Of a stretch of 40,402 bases of DNA, positions 1 through 8,300 are shown piece after piece. Source of the DNA: an uncultured Oscillospiraceae bacterium (GTDB taxonomy: Bacteria > Bacillota > Clostridia > Oscillospirales > Acutalibacteraceae); contig CAJJNV010000018.1 of assembly GCA_905193225.1 (NCBI GenBank), forward strand, positions 1-40,402. Direction: 5' to 3'. The position numbers and the translations under genes are program-made. Under the pieces are notes generated by a model, which was not told where the DNA came from, made no database searches, and saw only the letters and a program-made list of their open reading frames with translations. How positions within the stretch are numbered: the stretch's first letter is position 1; each line of letters begins with the position of its first letter.

Positions 1-333
<333 letters not shown>

Positions 334-412
334 AAAGAAATTCTCACTTGTACTTCTTCTCAGTTCATTACTTTCGCTCATTGTTCAGTTTTCAGGGTGT
401 AACCTGAAAAAG

Positions 413-528
413 TTGGTGTCAATGACGATGAGGGTCCACCCGTTCCCATCCCGAACACGGTAGTTAAGCTCATCGGTGTCGACAATACTCGGCGGGAAGC
501 CGCCCGGGAAGATAGATCGATGCCAACA
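413..528 (+). rRNA. rrf: 5S rRNA
   Basis: A roughly 116-nt RNA with the conserved core CCCGTTCCCATCCCGAACACGG. Its ends pair (TTGGTGTC near 413 with GATGCCAACA near 519-528). It lies 80 nt after the 23S end and 36 nt before tRNA-Asn, the usual order in a clostridial rRNA operon. The exact ends are good to a few bases. Confidence 0.95.
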
Positions 529-564
529 TTATCTAACCGATCATCGTAAGGTGGTCGGTTATAT

Positions 565-640
565 GCCTTAATAGCTCAGTCGGTAGAGCACGCGGCTGTT
601 AACCGCGGTGTCGTAGGTTCGAGTCCTACTTGAGGCGCCA
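565..640 (+). tRNA. tRNA-Asn (GTT)
   Basis: A 76-nt cloverleaf. The acceptor stem is GCCTTAA with TTGAGGC (one G-U pair), the anticodon loop is CTGTTAA with anticodon GTT, the T-loop is GGTTCGAGTCC, and CCA (638-640) is encoded. It belongs to the rRNA transcription unit. Confidence 0.96.
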
Positions 641-644
641 AAAT

Positions 645-674
645 CCCGTTCACTTTTGTGGGCGGGAGTTTTTT
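645..674 (+). terminator. Intrinsic terminator of the rRNA/tRNA operon
   Basis: A nine-base-pair hairpin (arms 645-653 and 658-666, two G-U pairs, loop TTTT) is followed by a run of six T. It lies 4 nt after the tRNA CCA end. Confidence 0.85.
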
Positions 675-694
675 ATTACCTTTATTATTACCGT

Positions 695-1060
695 ATGGCG
701 GCCGATTTGCTTATTGACGGACAGTGCGACCCAGGCAATGTTATCGAATGCGACCGTCTTAAGGAATACCCAAGTCTGTGCTTTGCTTTCGGACGGGAAA
801 TGTCGGTGCAGGGAAATATGGCTACCGATCTCGGTGTGTCATACCAGTTTTTAAAATTGGCCGAAGTGGGATATGAACTTGAGCTGGCGGCAGGACACGG
901 CTTCTATGAAGGCTGCCTTGCGGGGGTTAAGGAGCTTTTAAGTGATCCGCAATACGATGTCGTAAGGGAAGAATATGACGGTATTTTAGATTTTGGAAGC
1001 GGCGACGGCGACAACTTCAGTGCTACTTCCGATTGTGACGGTAAAATAATGCCGTCGTAA
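695..1060 (+). CDS. Hypothetical acidic protein, possibly a gene remnant
   Basis: I do not recognise this 121-residue frame. The start used is the first ATG beyond the rRNA terminator. No good ribosome-binding site precedes it, and the open frame extends back into the terminator, so it may be the 3' end of a decayed gene. The product is acidic, soluble-looking and ends in a Gly/Asp/Ser-rich tail. A terminator at 1136-1165 lies downstream. No signal peptide or membrane segment is visible. Coding status is uncertain. Confidence 0.35.
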   Translation: MAADLLIDGQCDPGNVIECDRLKEYPSLCFAFGREMSVQGNMATDLGVSYQFLKLAEVGYELELAAGHGFYEGCLAGVKELLSDPQYDVVREEYDGILDFGSGDGDNFSATSDCDGKIMPS

Positions 1061-1135
1061 TAATTCCTGATTGATTTATGAATTATGGGCGGCGAGGTCG
1101 CAAACGACAACCCGCTGAAAAACGAGCAAAAAAAG

Positions 1136-1165
1136 TCTCTCGAATGTTTTTCGGGAGATTTTTTA
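1136..1165 (+). terminator. Intrinsic terminator
   Basis: Hairpin with arms 1136-1144 (TCTCTCGAA) and 1150-1158 (TTCGGGAGA, one G-U pair), followed by a T-rich run. It separates the 695-1060 frame from the flavodoxin-fusion gene. Confidence 0.8.
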
Positions 1166-1178
1166 TAAAAGGGGCGGA

Positions 1179-1207
1179 TTGTAAGAGAAAAACAAGTGTG
1201 GTATAAT
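1179..1207 (+). promoter_or_regulatory. Sigma-A-type promoter of the membrane-flavodoxin gene
   Basis: -35 TTGTAA (1179-1184), 17-nt spacer, -10 TATAAT (1202-1207). It predicts a transcript starting near 1214, about 80 nt before the ATG at 1297. Confidence 0.75.
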
Positions 1208-1296
1208 GTCCCCAATACATATTGAAATCGAAAATTACGATTACCGATGTGACCGATTATTTTGAAATTTGTTAGAACAGTTTTTGGGGTGAAAAG

Positions 1297-2208
1297 ATGA
1301 AGCAAAAATCAAGATACAATACAGCGCGGAAAATGCTGATCTTCTGGACACTGTTTATAGGAATAGGTGCGGTGGCAGGGGCGACCGGAATGCTTGTCGA
1401 TCCCACCGGAAAGAGTGTGGGAATGGACGCTATGCTGCCTTTTTTTAAGGTGCTGCCCTTTGCCGATGTGCTCTTTAACGATCTATTCTTTTCAGGAATT
1501 GCTCTGCTCATCGTCAACGGCCTGAGCAACCTTACAGCGGCAGTTTTGCTGCTGAAAAAGAAAAAACTCGGTGTAATTCTCGGCGGGATTTTCGGCGTTA
1601 CCCTTATGCTTTGGATATGCATCCAGTTTTATATGTTTCCGCTCAATTTTATGTCGACGACATATTTCATTTTCGGTTTTTTGCAGGCGGCAACGGGATA
1701 TGCGGCATATGTTTTTTTGAAGCAGGAGACCTTTACGGTAAATAAAGGCGACTATCCAAACATAGGAACGGGGGAAGGCACCCTTGTGGTTTATTTTTCC
1801 CGAATGGGATATGCAAAAAAGCTTGCCTTTGAAGCGGCCGACAGGCTTTGCGCCGATATATATGAGGTCAGATCCACCGAGAAAACCGACGGAACCGCAG
1901 GCTTTTGGTGGTGCGGCCGCTACGGAATGCATAGGTGGGATATGCCCATCGAGCCGATTGAAATTAACCTTGAAAAATACAAAAAGGTGGTTATATGCAC
2001 CCCCTTATGGGTCTTTTCTCTTTGCGCTCCCATACGCAGTTTTTGCAAAGCGGCGGCCGGAAAAATCAAATCGGTTGATTACATATTCGTTCACCACACC
2101 GGCGGAAAATATTTTTCGGCAGCCGAGGAAGCGGACAAAATTTTAGGGATCAGACACGAGAGATTTAAAAGCGTACGCTGCCGAAAGGGCAGTTTTAAAG
2201 AGCTTTAA
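1297..2208 (+). CDS. Membrane protein fused to a flavodoxin-like domain
   Basis: This 303-residue protein has two parts. Residues about 12-145 contain four hydrophobic membrane segments. Residues about 158-300 look like a short flavodoxin fold: a first beta strand TLVVYFSRMGYAKKLA whose SRMGYA turn occupies the FMN phosphate-loop position, then a strand VVICTPLWVFSLCAP corresponding to the second flavin-contact loop. It may carry electrons at the membrane via FMN, but its partner is unknown and no redox gene is next to it. The start is well supported by GGGGTGA about 7 nt upstream and by its own promoter and terminator, so it is a single-gene unit. The four-helix part does not match a family I can name. 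Confidence 0.8.
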   Translation: MKQKSRYNTARKMLIFWTLFIGIGAVAGATGMLVDPTGKSVGMDAMLPFFKVLPFADVLFNDLFFSGIALLIVNGLSNLTAAVLLLKKKKLGVILGGIFGVTLMLWICIQFYMFPLNFMSTTYFIFGFLQAATGYAAYVFLKQETFTVNKGDYPNIGTGEGTLVVYFSRMGYAKKLAFEAADRLCADIYEVRSTEKTDGTAGFWWCGRYGMHRWDMPIEPIEINLEKYKKVVICTPLWVFSLCAPIRSFCKAAAGKIKSVDYIFVHHTGGKYFSAAEEADKILGIRHERFKSVRCRKGSFKEL

Positions 2209-2263
2209 CGTCTTTTGAATATCTTTGTGCAACAAAGGCAACCCTATAATAAAATAAAAAACA

Positions 2264-2299
2264 ATGCGCCCGACAGCTTTGCTCGGACGCATTTTTTTT
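2264..2299. terminator. Intrinsic terminator, possibly bidirectional
   Basis: Arms ATGCGCCCGA (2264-2273) and TCGGACGCAT (from 2283, one mismatch) are flanked by A-rich sequence on the left and eight T on the right. It ends the plus-strand gene at 2208 and could also serve the convergent zinc-ribbon gene. Confidence 0.75.
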
Positions 2300-2369
2300 G
2301 CGAAGTTTTTGCCGTGTGCGGCGCAGTTTTTCTAAACGTTATTTTTCAGGACTTTATGCCGCATTTTTG

Positions 2370-2558
2370 TTACTCCTCTTTCAGATCGTTTTTATCGCAG
2401 TCGTTTTCTTCCGGAGCATTTTGTAACGGTGCTTTTCCAAAGGGCATTGCAGGGGAGTAATCAATCTCCTCAACCTGATGAAAGCAAAAGGGACACAACA
2501 GGGCTGATTTGTCGATTTTGCGGCCGCAATAGTCGCAGTTTTTTGTATCTCGGTTCAT
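2370..2558 (-). CDS. Small zinc-ribbon protein
   Basis: A 62-residue protein with one zinc ribbon near its N terminus: CDYCGRKID then CPFC, i.e. two CxxC pairs 12 residues apart. A very acidic tail (EENDCDKNDLKEE) follows. The start is supported by GAGGAAAG just upstream. Proteins of this size in Firmicutes are usually annotated only as zinc-ribbon domain proteins, and no function can be assigned. It is convergent with the flavodoxin-fusion gene. The overlapping plus-strand frames here lack such motifs. Confidence 0.7.
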   Translation of the reverse strand: MNRDTKNCDYCGRKIDKSALLCPFCFHQVEEIDYSPAMPFGKAPLQNAPEENDCDKNDLKEE

Positions 2559-2730
2559 CTTTCCTCGCCTTTCCTCTTTGGTGCGATCGCTTTATTAGTG
2601 CCCCCGGCGTGCCGTTTAAAAACAGACAAAAATCGATAACGGCGTTTTCAGCTGCTGTCAGCCCGGCCTGCATGGGCTTTTTGTCGGCATTCGAATAATA
2701 TTTGTATGAGGTGATTATACTCTATATATA

Positions 2731-2764
2731 GACAATTGTCAAGGATTAGAGTATTTTTTATCAT
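2731..2764 (+). promoter_or_regulatory. Promoter with palindromic operator for the XRE regulator
   Basis: -35 TTGTCA (2736-2741), 17-nt spacer, -10 TATCAT (2759-2764). The -35 box overlaps a perfect 10-bp palindrome GACAATTGTC (2731-2740), a plausible autoregulatory operator for the small HTH protein that follows. That it is an operator is inference. Confidence 0.6.
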
Positions 2765-2783
2765 TTTATATGGAGATGATAAA

Positions 2784-3002
2784 ATGATAACTTACGAACC
2801 GTTTTACAGAACCATCAAGCAGAAAAATATATCCACATACAAGCTCATAAACACCTTCGGCATCAGTCGCAGCCTCATCGACCGCCTCAAACACGACAAA
2901 CCCATAAGCACCCGCACCATCGACGATCTTTGCAGATTTTTAAACTGCCGTGTGGAGGACATACTCGTTTATAAGCAAGGCGAAAACGAAAGTGATAATT
3001 AA
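2784..3002 (+). CDS. Minimal XRE-family (Cro/C1-type) HTH regulator
   Basis: This 72-residue protein is almost entirely one Cro/C1-type helix-turn-helix. Helices run from about residue 8, the recognition region is FGISRSLIDRLKHDKPISTRTID, and the ending DLCRFLNCRVEDIL is typical of small XRE proteins of Clostridia. The ATG at 2784 is chosen because GGAG (2772-2775) lies at proper distance; an upstream TTG at 2736 falls within the promoter. It has no partner toxin or membrane gene nearby. Likely a DNA-binding autoregulator. Confidence 0.82.
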   Translation: MITYEPFYRTIKQKNISTYKLINTFGISRSLIDRLKHDKPISTRTIDDLCRFLNCRVEDILVYKQGENESDN

Positions 3003-3302
3003 ATAAAACCCGTCTGTCGGAAAGTCCTGCGCCTAATGTATGAAAGGACTCCTGACGCTGGCGGCAAAGAATTAAGGAAAGCTTTATACGGTGGCGGACA
3101 GGCTTAAATGGAGGCCGAATTTTTTATTGTTCCAAAAGCCTAATCTCTAAAAAATATTCCAAAAAGAAAAACGGACGATCCGGTTTAAAAAGCCGCTTTG
3201 TCCGTTTTGTTCGGTAGTTTAGTCGATGCAATGCCGCGCTGTGGTTAACAGGATTTATTTGACGTTTAATTACTAAGTGCTATTCTGTTTGACTAAGGCG
3301 TG
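3003..3302. other. Intergenic region with possible folded RNA
   Basis: No ORF of note. Between 3012 and 3103 the arms GTCTGTC (3012-3018) and GACAGGC (3097-3103) can pair and enclose a 5-bp hairpin AGTCC/GGACT. I cannot match this to a known riboswitch. A terminator follows at 3168-3208. The rest shows nothing. Confidence 0.35.
3168..3208. terminator. Bidirectional intrinsic terminator
   Basis: Arms AAAACGGAC (3168-3176) and GTCCGTTTT (3200-3208) pair perfectly around an inner CCGG-rich segment, giving T-runs on both strands. It fits between the plus-strand XRE gene and the minus-strand deacetylase. Confidence 0.75.
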
Positions 3303-4022
3303 TTATCCGTTAAATTGCGGGAATTGCTCCGACGCGCGATCGGTCAGATAATCATAAACCTGACCGCAGGAGGCACGGCAGGCGTCCTTGTCGGAATCCA
3401 TCAGTTTTAAAAACTCCTCAAACCTGTTCCATCCGTCGTCCATATCAAGCTCGAAGGAATGCCCCCAAATCAAAAACAGTCCCTGTTTTTTCTGCAAAAA
3501 TTTCCGACCGAGGGTTAGCAGCCGGCCGTCGGTAACGGTGCAGGTGCCTTTCCAGCGAAGGGGATCTTTCGGAAAATCAAAATTTCCGGTGGTTTGGCCG
3601 ATCCGGGCATATTTTATGGAGGTTTTGCTTTTTATAAGGGATATAATGCGGTCGTCAAAGCTGTCATCTCCGCCGCCGGGATAGGCCATACCTTTGGGAT
3701 GCACGCCGGTCAGCGAAAAAATGTTTTGTGCATCGCCGTTTATCTGGGAAATGACCTCGTCGTCCGAAAGGGCGGTGAGCAGCGGGTGGCAGAGAGTGTG
3801 CACCGCCGTTTCAAATCCGTCGTATATGCCGCTTTCTATCTCGGCTTTTGTAAGGCGGATGTGCTGCGCCTTTATGCCCAGGGATGAAAGGTCGGTGGTC
3901 TCGCCTAAAAGGCCTGTGTTTAAATTAAAGGTGGCCGAAAAGCTGTATTTTTTAAGCAATGCGGTCAGCCTGATGTCCTGAGTAGTACCATCGTCAAAGC
4001 TGAAGGCTATAAATTTTTTCAT
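3303..4022 (-). CDS. Polysaccharide deacetylase (CE4 family)
   Basis: A 239-residue NodB-type deacetylase predicted to remove acetyl groups from an N-acetylated glycan. Motif 1 is FSFDDG (D10/D11, base and metal ligand). The metal motif HTLCH has H75 and H79. The third motif appears as AYPGGG, and WGHSFEL carries the late catalytic His. Unusually the protein begins right at motif 1 with no signal peptide, so it may act in the cytoplasm or on a membrane-bound precursor. Its ATG overlaps the stop of the upstream ligase-like gene (ATGA), implying translational coupling and a shared glycan pathway. Confidence 0.88.
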   Translation of the reverse strand: MKKFIAFSFDDGTTQDIRLTALLKKYSFSATFNLNTGLLGETTDLSSLGIKAQHIRLTKAEIESGIYDGFETAVHTLCHPLLTALSDDEVISQINGDAQNIFSLTGVHPKGMAYPGGGDDSFDDRIISLIKSKTSIKYARIGQTTGNFDFPKDPLRWKGTCTVTDGRLLTLGRKFLQKKQGLFLIWGHSFELDMDDGWNRFEEFLKLMDSDKDACRASCGQVYDYLTDRASEQFPQFNG

Positions 4023-5842
4023 AAAGCCCGTTTCCCCGCCGCACTTTTTTCGGTGTTTGTTGTAACGGTATGGACTGCACCGCTAATGCCGATATCATTA
4101 TTGTCGTCGGTATCATTGTTGTCAAGATCAGTGTCGTCGCCGGTGTCGGCTGCGTCATTCGCAACAATCGCGTCATTTACAGCGACTGCATCACTCACAG
4201 CGTTTGTGTCAACTGCACCTGCAGTGTCGGCAGTAACGATCACATTGGTTATATTTGCTGCACCGTCGGTATCTGTTACAGCTTTGTTGACTGCCTTTTC
4301 TGCGCCGGCTTCGTCGACAGAACCGGCTGTGCCGATCTTCTGCACTGTGGTTGCCGAAGATGCTCCGTCTTTGCAGTCGGGCAGTTCTTTTTCTGTGCCC
4401 TGTTCCTTCTTTTTGTTCAGCAGGTCGGAGGGAATGGGCTGCTCATTTCTTGTTTCGATTATGACAAAAATCATAACCGCCAGCATTTCATAGGGAAAGG
4501 GGCAAAATTCGCCGGGATTGGTTTGGGACATAAGCAGCAGCCCCCCATAGCACAAAAACAGCACGAATGAATTGTAATTTGATTTTAAAATAGCGATATA
4601 GACCCGATTGATTATCTGAAAACCGTATGCGATTATGCCCACAAAGCCCATGCTTCCGATGATTTGCGGAATCATCATGTGGTACCATGCCATTGCGCCC
4701 TTTTTCGGCGTGTATATGTTAAAATTGCCTTTAAATCCAAGCCCCTGTCCGAATATCGGCGCATCAAAAAAGTCGCGTATAGAGGCTTCGGCGAGGCGCA
4801 TACGCTGCTCTCCCTGCTCAATGGGACTAAAGCCCAGATATCGGCTGGAAAAATAGGTCATAACCTTTCCGCCAAGGAAGATGAGAGCGGCGGCGCAGGC
4901 CAATGTAACGATGATGTATAGGTTGCGGTTTTGCCGATCGGTCGCTATCAAAAAGAGCAGACAGCAGCCGAACTCTACCGCGCCGAGGAACAGTCCGCTT
5001 CTCGAACCCAGCAGCGACATTATTCCGAACATTATAAAAGAAAGAAAAATGGGGTATCTGTGCCGCTTTGCAAACATGAGGGGAGCGGGCATACATATCA
5101 TCAGGAATGTGGAATAGTTGTTTCGGAATTTCCATTCGGGAACATTCTTTTTAAGCAAAATATCCTCGAGACTGAAGAAGATGGATTTTGCCGCAAGCAG
5201 GGCGGCGCAAAGGCCGACAATTATAAGCACCTCGGCAAATTTTTCGGCCAGATCGTATTCCTCCCTGTGGGTAAAGCGGGATCTGAAAACGAAGTAAAGG
5301 GCGATCATTCCGACCCCCAAAAAGATCACATAATATATTGCCGAAAAATAATCGGCAAAGGAAATTTTACCGAGGCCTCCAAGGGTAACGGCCACGGTCA
5401 CGGCGGCAATTCCCCAGAAGCTTTGGCCGACCGTAAGCCGTCGGGCGTCCTTGTTTTTAATGTAGAATCTCGAAAAATTAACTATCAGTGCCGAAACAAC
5501 GAAAACAAAGACCGGCACGGTCACAAAGATCATGGGGCGCCCCATAAAAAGGTGGTAGCAGTCGTAGCTTTTTGACGCAAAAAGCACGGTCATAAGACCC
5601 GAGGCAAGAAAGGGGATTATCTCGTCGCAAAAAAGCAAAACAAGCCCGTTTAAAACGCACAAAAACAGCACGCAGGAAACCTGAAGCTGCTGTTTGAGCA
5701 ACACTTCGGGAGCGTGGCTTAACATGACATCCGAAGAGTCCTTCAAAGCCGGAAAGGAGGTTAAAATATCAATCAAAAAAACAAACGCGGCAAATACCAC
5801 AAGAAACAGTCTTCCGTTTAAAAAGCGCCTGACCGATTGCAA
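4019..5842 (-). CDS. O-antigen ligase/polymerase-like membrane protein with Asp-rich tail
   Basis: A 607-residue integral membrane protein. Residues 1 to about 460 hold roughly 11-12 hydrophobic segments with Wzy/WaaL-type features, including a LGSRSGLFLG segment after a charged loop and a large extracytoplasmic region before the last helices. Such proteins polymerise or transfer surface glycans from lipid carriers. The start is TTG at 5842, because GGGAGG sits 9 nt upstream; a GTG at 5884 would lie inside the promoter. Residues about 464-607 form a low-complexity tail rich in Ala, Val, Asn, Thr and Asp, ending in a basic stretch, which is not usual for the family. It is coupled by ATGA to the deacetylase. 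Confidence 0.82.
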   Translation of the reverse strand: MQSVRRFLNGRLFLVVFAAFVFLIDILTSFPALKDSSDVMLSHAPEVLLKQQLQVSCVLFLCVLNGLVLLFCDEIIPFLASGLMTVLFASKSYDCYHLFMGRPMIFVTVPVFVFVVSALIVNFSRFYIKNKDARRLTVGQSFWGIAAVTVAVTLGGLGKISFADYFSAIYYVIFLGVGMIALYFVFRSRFTHREEYDLAEKFAEVLIIVGLCAALLAAKSIFFSLEDILLKKNVPEWKFRNNYSTFLMICMPAPLMFAKRHRYPIFLSFIMFGIMSLLGSRSGLFLGAVEFGCCLLFLIATDRQNRNLYIIVTLACAAALIFLGGKVMTYFSSRYLGFSPIEQGEQRMRLAEASIRDFFDAPIFGQGLGFKGNFNIYTPKKGAMAWYHMMIPQIIGSMGFVGIIAYGFQIINRVYIAILKSNYNSFVLFLCYGGLLLMSQTNPGEFCPFPYEMLAVMIFVIIETRNEQPIPSDLLNKKKEQGTEKELPDCKDGASSATTVQKIGTAGSVDEAGAEKAVNKAVTDTDGAANITNVIVTADTAGAVDTNAVSDAVAVNDAIVANDAADTGDDTDLDNNDTDDNNDIGISGAVHTVTTNTEKSAAGKRAL

Positions 5843-5874
5843 ATTAACACACCTCCCGAGGGTACATTTTCTTA

Positions 5875-5903
5875 ATTTTATCACAATTTTTTTTAAATGT
5901 CCA
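5875..5903 (-). promoter_or_regulatory. Promoter of the ligase-deacetylase operon
   Basis: Read on the minus strand: -35 TGGACA (5898-5903), 17-nt spacer, -10 TAAAAT (5875-5880). It predicts transcription starting about 25 nt before the TTG start at 5842. Confidence 0.72.
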
Positions 5904-6264
5904 TTACTCCGACAAAAATGTAACCATTTTTGCCAAAGGTTTCAGATATAATATTCTGCCGACCCCGCAAGACAGTTAAAATCAACCCTTCCGACCCGCC
6001 GCATTTCTGTCCGAAGGGCTCGGCAAGCGGCTTTTTTCTGCCGTCTTTCACAAGGGCGGGATTACCGTTTTCAGTCCCGCTTTTAGCCTGTCCTAAGGGA
6101 AAGCCGGCGGTATATACCGACAGCCGACGGAATATATAACCGCTGCCTGCGGCGGCAAAGGCTCGAAAAAAGCCCTTAAAATCAAAGGGCTTTTCCGAAT
6201 TATTTAAAAGCAGGCTGTAAGAAAAGATTTTTTGCAAAAGACTCCTCTGTCTTTGACAAAAGCT
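5904..6264. other. Intergenic region
   Basis: No gene is supported. A near-perfect inverted repeat, CCCTTCCGAC/GTCCGAAGGG, lies near 5988-6020, and a clear terminator is at 6168-6194. The remainder is unremarkable. Confidence 0.4.
6167..6194 (-). terminator. Terminator of the SPFH/TPM cluster
   Basis: On the minus strand, AAAAGCCCTT and AAGGGCTTTT pair around a short loop and are followed by six T. It lies about 70 nt after the stop of the TPM gene. Confidence 0.85.
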
Positions 6265-7047
6265 TTAAAAGCTTCCGCCTATTCCGTCGCTGCCTGCCCC
6301 CGAGGAGGAGCTGCTGCTGTCCGAATCGTTGTCGTCCGGCTTCGGAGTGGAAACAACATTCGTATAAAGGAAGGTGTCACTCTGCCCGGTTATGTGCAAG
6401 CTGTCTTGGACAACATAATCTCCGGCAAAATTCTGCATTTTGACCGACTTTAGCTTGCTCTTCATGACCAAAACGGTGACAAGGCCGATAACAAAGCCTA
6501 TCGCCAGAGCGATCAGCAGATTGGAGGTCACATTAAAATCGTCTTTGGGAAGATCTCCGTTGTCATAGCCCTTACCGTCTGTTTCATATTTAGTGTAGTA
6601 ATTATCGCAAAGGTCGGCAAAGGTCATAAAGCAGTCAAAATATTCCCCGTCCGAAAGAAGGGGCGTAACCTTATCGGCCATAACCTCAAGCCCGGCGTTT
6701 GTATAAACATATATGCTTTGGGCGATGGGAAGAATGTGCCATTTGCGGTCTCCCATTGAAACCACCATAATTATTCCGCCGTTTTGGTTGTACCCGTTGT
6801 AATCGTAAAAGTCTCCGGCATATTCCTTCGCGGATTTATCCCCCGTGGAATTGACGGTCACCACCACAATGTCTACACCGTGGTTCTTGCTTACCTCGTC
6901 GAGCTTTGCGAGAAGCTCATCTGCCTCCTCGGAGGAAAGCAGTGTTGCATTGTCGAAAAGTCTTTCGGCATCGCCGCTTGCCGGGATGCAAAGGCATATA
7001 CTCAGGCAGAGGACAAGGGCGGTTAAAATCGATAATATCTTTTTCAT
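6265..7047 (-). CDS. TPM-domain membrane protein (YdjH-like)
   Basis: A 260-residue secreted or membrane-anchored protein. A signal peptide spans residues 1-25, and a TPM (TPM_phosphatase) fold about residues 30-165 starts with the typical LLSSEEADELLAKLDEVSKNH and VDIVVVTVNS. One transmembrane helix is at about 178-198. The tail is Ser/Gly-rich and ends in GIGGSF, as TPM proteins often end in a Gly-rich motif. It is the last gene of a three-gene unit (13 nt after the zinc-ribbon gene, ribosome site GGAGGG). In Bacillus subtilis the equivalent ydjH belongs to pspA-ydjGHI, an envelope-stress unit. The start is secure. Confidence 0.85.
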   Translation of the reverse strand: MKKILSILTALVLCLSICLCIPASGDAERLFDNATLLSSEEADELLAKLDEVSKNHGVDIVVVTVNSTGDKSAKEYAGDFYDYNGYNQNGGIIMVVSMGDRKWHILPIAQSIYVYTNAGLEVMADKVTPLLSDGEYFDCFMTFADLCDNYYTKYETDGKGYDNGDLPKDDFNVTSNLLIALAIGFVIGLVTVLVMKSKLKSVKMQNFAGDYVVQDSLHITGQSDTFLYTNVVSTPKPDDNDSDSSSSSSGAGSDGIGGSF

Positions 7048-7060
7048 TTTCCGTCCCTCC

Positions 7061-8149
7061 TTATATCAGCCAGATGAGATAGCCTATGGCAAATGCCGCC
7101 GCCGCGGAAATCGCGCCGACCAAAGCCCACCATTTCGCAAAGGCGCCCTTGTCAAGGGGGAGGTTTCCGACAAATTTGCCGGTCTGTCCGTTCATGGCGA
7201 ATATGTATTTCTGACCGTTGTATGTGGTGTTTAATATCCAAACGGGATAGAGTGCGTATTTTGCCTTGCCGCCCGAGATTCTGACGCTGCTGTTTTCGGG
7301 GACGACCGAGTCGTATCCGACAACCGTTTTTGCAAACTCATGCTCGGTGGTGTTTTTAATGCGCTGGTTGGCGCGGTCAACGCTTTGAGCGGCGTCCACA
7401 TCGTATTTGTCAGCCAAATATCCCGCAAGATATGCCGTCTGAAAGTCCACCGCTTCGGAAAAATTAAAGGGCTCTATGGATTCCATGAGATCGTCGGGCA
7501 TCTGTGAGGAACCGTCCACCGGAACCTTGGCAAAGGAAAGATCCCCCCCGCGGTATACCGAATAGTGGCTGGTCTCGGTGTAGTCGTTTTTGCTGTCACT
7601 CCAGCGGCGCACCCTGGTTGCATGATAGCTGATGTCGGCGTCGGCCTGCCCGTCGAAAAGCCAGAATGGGACATAAACGCCCTTTATTTCATCAATGTGG
7701 TTTTTATCTTTAAAAATCCTGGGGAGCAGCCGCTTGCCGGCTAAATGGTTCATAAGTCCGGCCTTTGCCGCCGCCTTGTCAAGCTTGAAGGGAATTACAA
7801 AATCGGGTTTTAAATCGCCCGAAAACTGTCCCTTCATAACCACGGGATTGTCACAGTACGGGCACTTTGTAGCGGCGGTATTTTCATCGCACACTATCTC
7901 TCCTCCGCAGGAATTGCAGACATATATCCTCATTCCGTCGGTTTCGCCCTCCTGCCACTCTCCGCCGGCCGATTCGCTCCAGTCGTAAGTGTCGGGGGCG
8001 GCCGTTTTGTTCAGCTCCTCGTCGAGGGATTTAAGGGTCTCTACATCAAATTCCGTGTCGCAGTAGGGACATCTCATTTTTTGAAAATTGGGGTCAAATT
8101 CAATGCGGCCGCCGCAACAGGGGCATTTGTATTCGAGGGTGGTTGCCAT
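7061..8149 (-). CDS. TFIIB-type zinc-ribbon membrane protein (YdjG-like)
   Basis: A 362-residue protein with two zinc ribbons: CPCCGGRIEF...CPYC (residues 9-31) and CNSCGGEIVC...CPYC (about 78-97). A central domain of about 220 residues follows, and a single C-terminal transmembrane helix is at about 341-361. This layout matches YdjG-like proteins that sit with SPFH and TPM proteins. The ribosome site AGGAGG is 9 nt upstream of ATG. A 151-nt gap with a perfect hairpin separates it from the upstream SPFH gene, so it may be transcribed with it or partly independently. Confidence 0.83.
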   Translation of the reverse strand: MATTLEYKCPCCGGRIEFDPNFQKMRCPYCDTEFDVETLKSLDEELNKTAAPDTYDWSESAGGEWQEGETDGMRIYVCNSCGGEIVCDENTAATKCPYCDNPVVMKGQFSGDLKPDFVIPFKLDKAAAKAGLMNHLAGKRLLPRIFKDKNHIDEIKGVYVPFWLFDGQADADISYHATRVRRWSDSKNDYTETSHYSVYRGGDLSFAKVPVDGSSQMPDDLMESIEPFNFSEAVDFQTAYLAGYLADKYDVDAAQSVDRANQRIKNTTEHEFAKTVVGYDSVVPENSSVRISGGKAKYALYPVWILNTTYNGQKYIFAMNGQTGKFVGNLPLDKGAFAKWWALVGAISAAAAFAIGYLIWLI

Positions 8150-8176
8150 AACTTTTTCCTCCTACCGATATTTTTT

Positions 8177-8210
8177 TCGGCAGAAAACTCCAAAAAGCGT
8201 CTCTGCCGAA
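8177..8210. repeat. Inverted repeat between the SPFH and zinc-ribbon genes
   Basis: Perfect arms TTCGGCAGA (8177-8185) and TCTGCCGAA (8202-8210). No T-run follows on the minus strand, so it is more likely an mRNA-processing or stability hairpin than a full terminator. Confidence 0.6.
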
Positions 8211-8300
8211 TTATCATAAATATCTCTGCGGTTTTTGATAAACCGACAAACCGATAAACAGCGCGGAGTTCGGCCGGTTACGGCTCAATCGAAAACCCGC

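Noticed and set aside
4053..4570. Plus-strand frames of 146 and 166 codons over the Asp-rich tail
   Set aside because: They are antisense to the low-complexity tail of the ligase-like gene and owe their openness to its repetitive codons.
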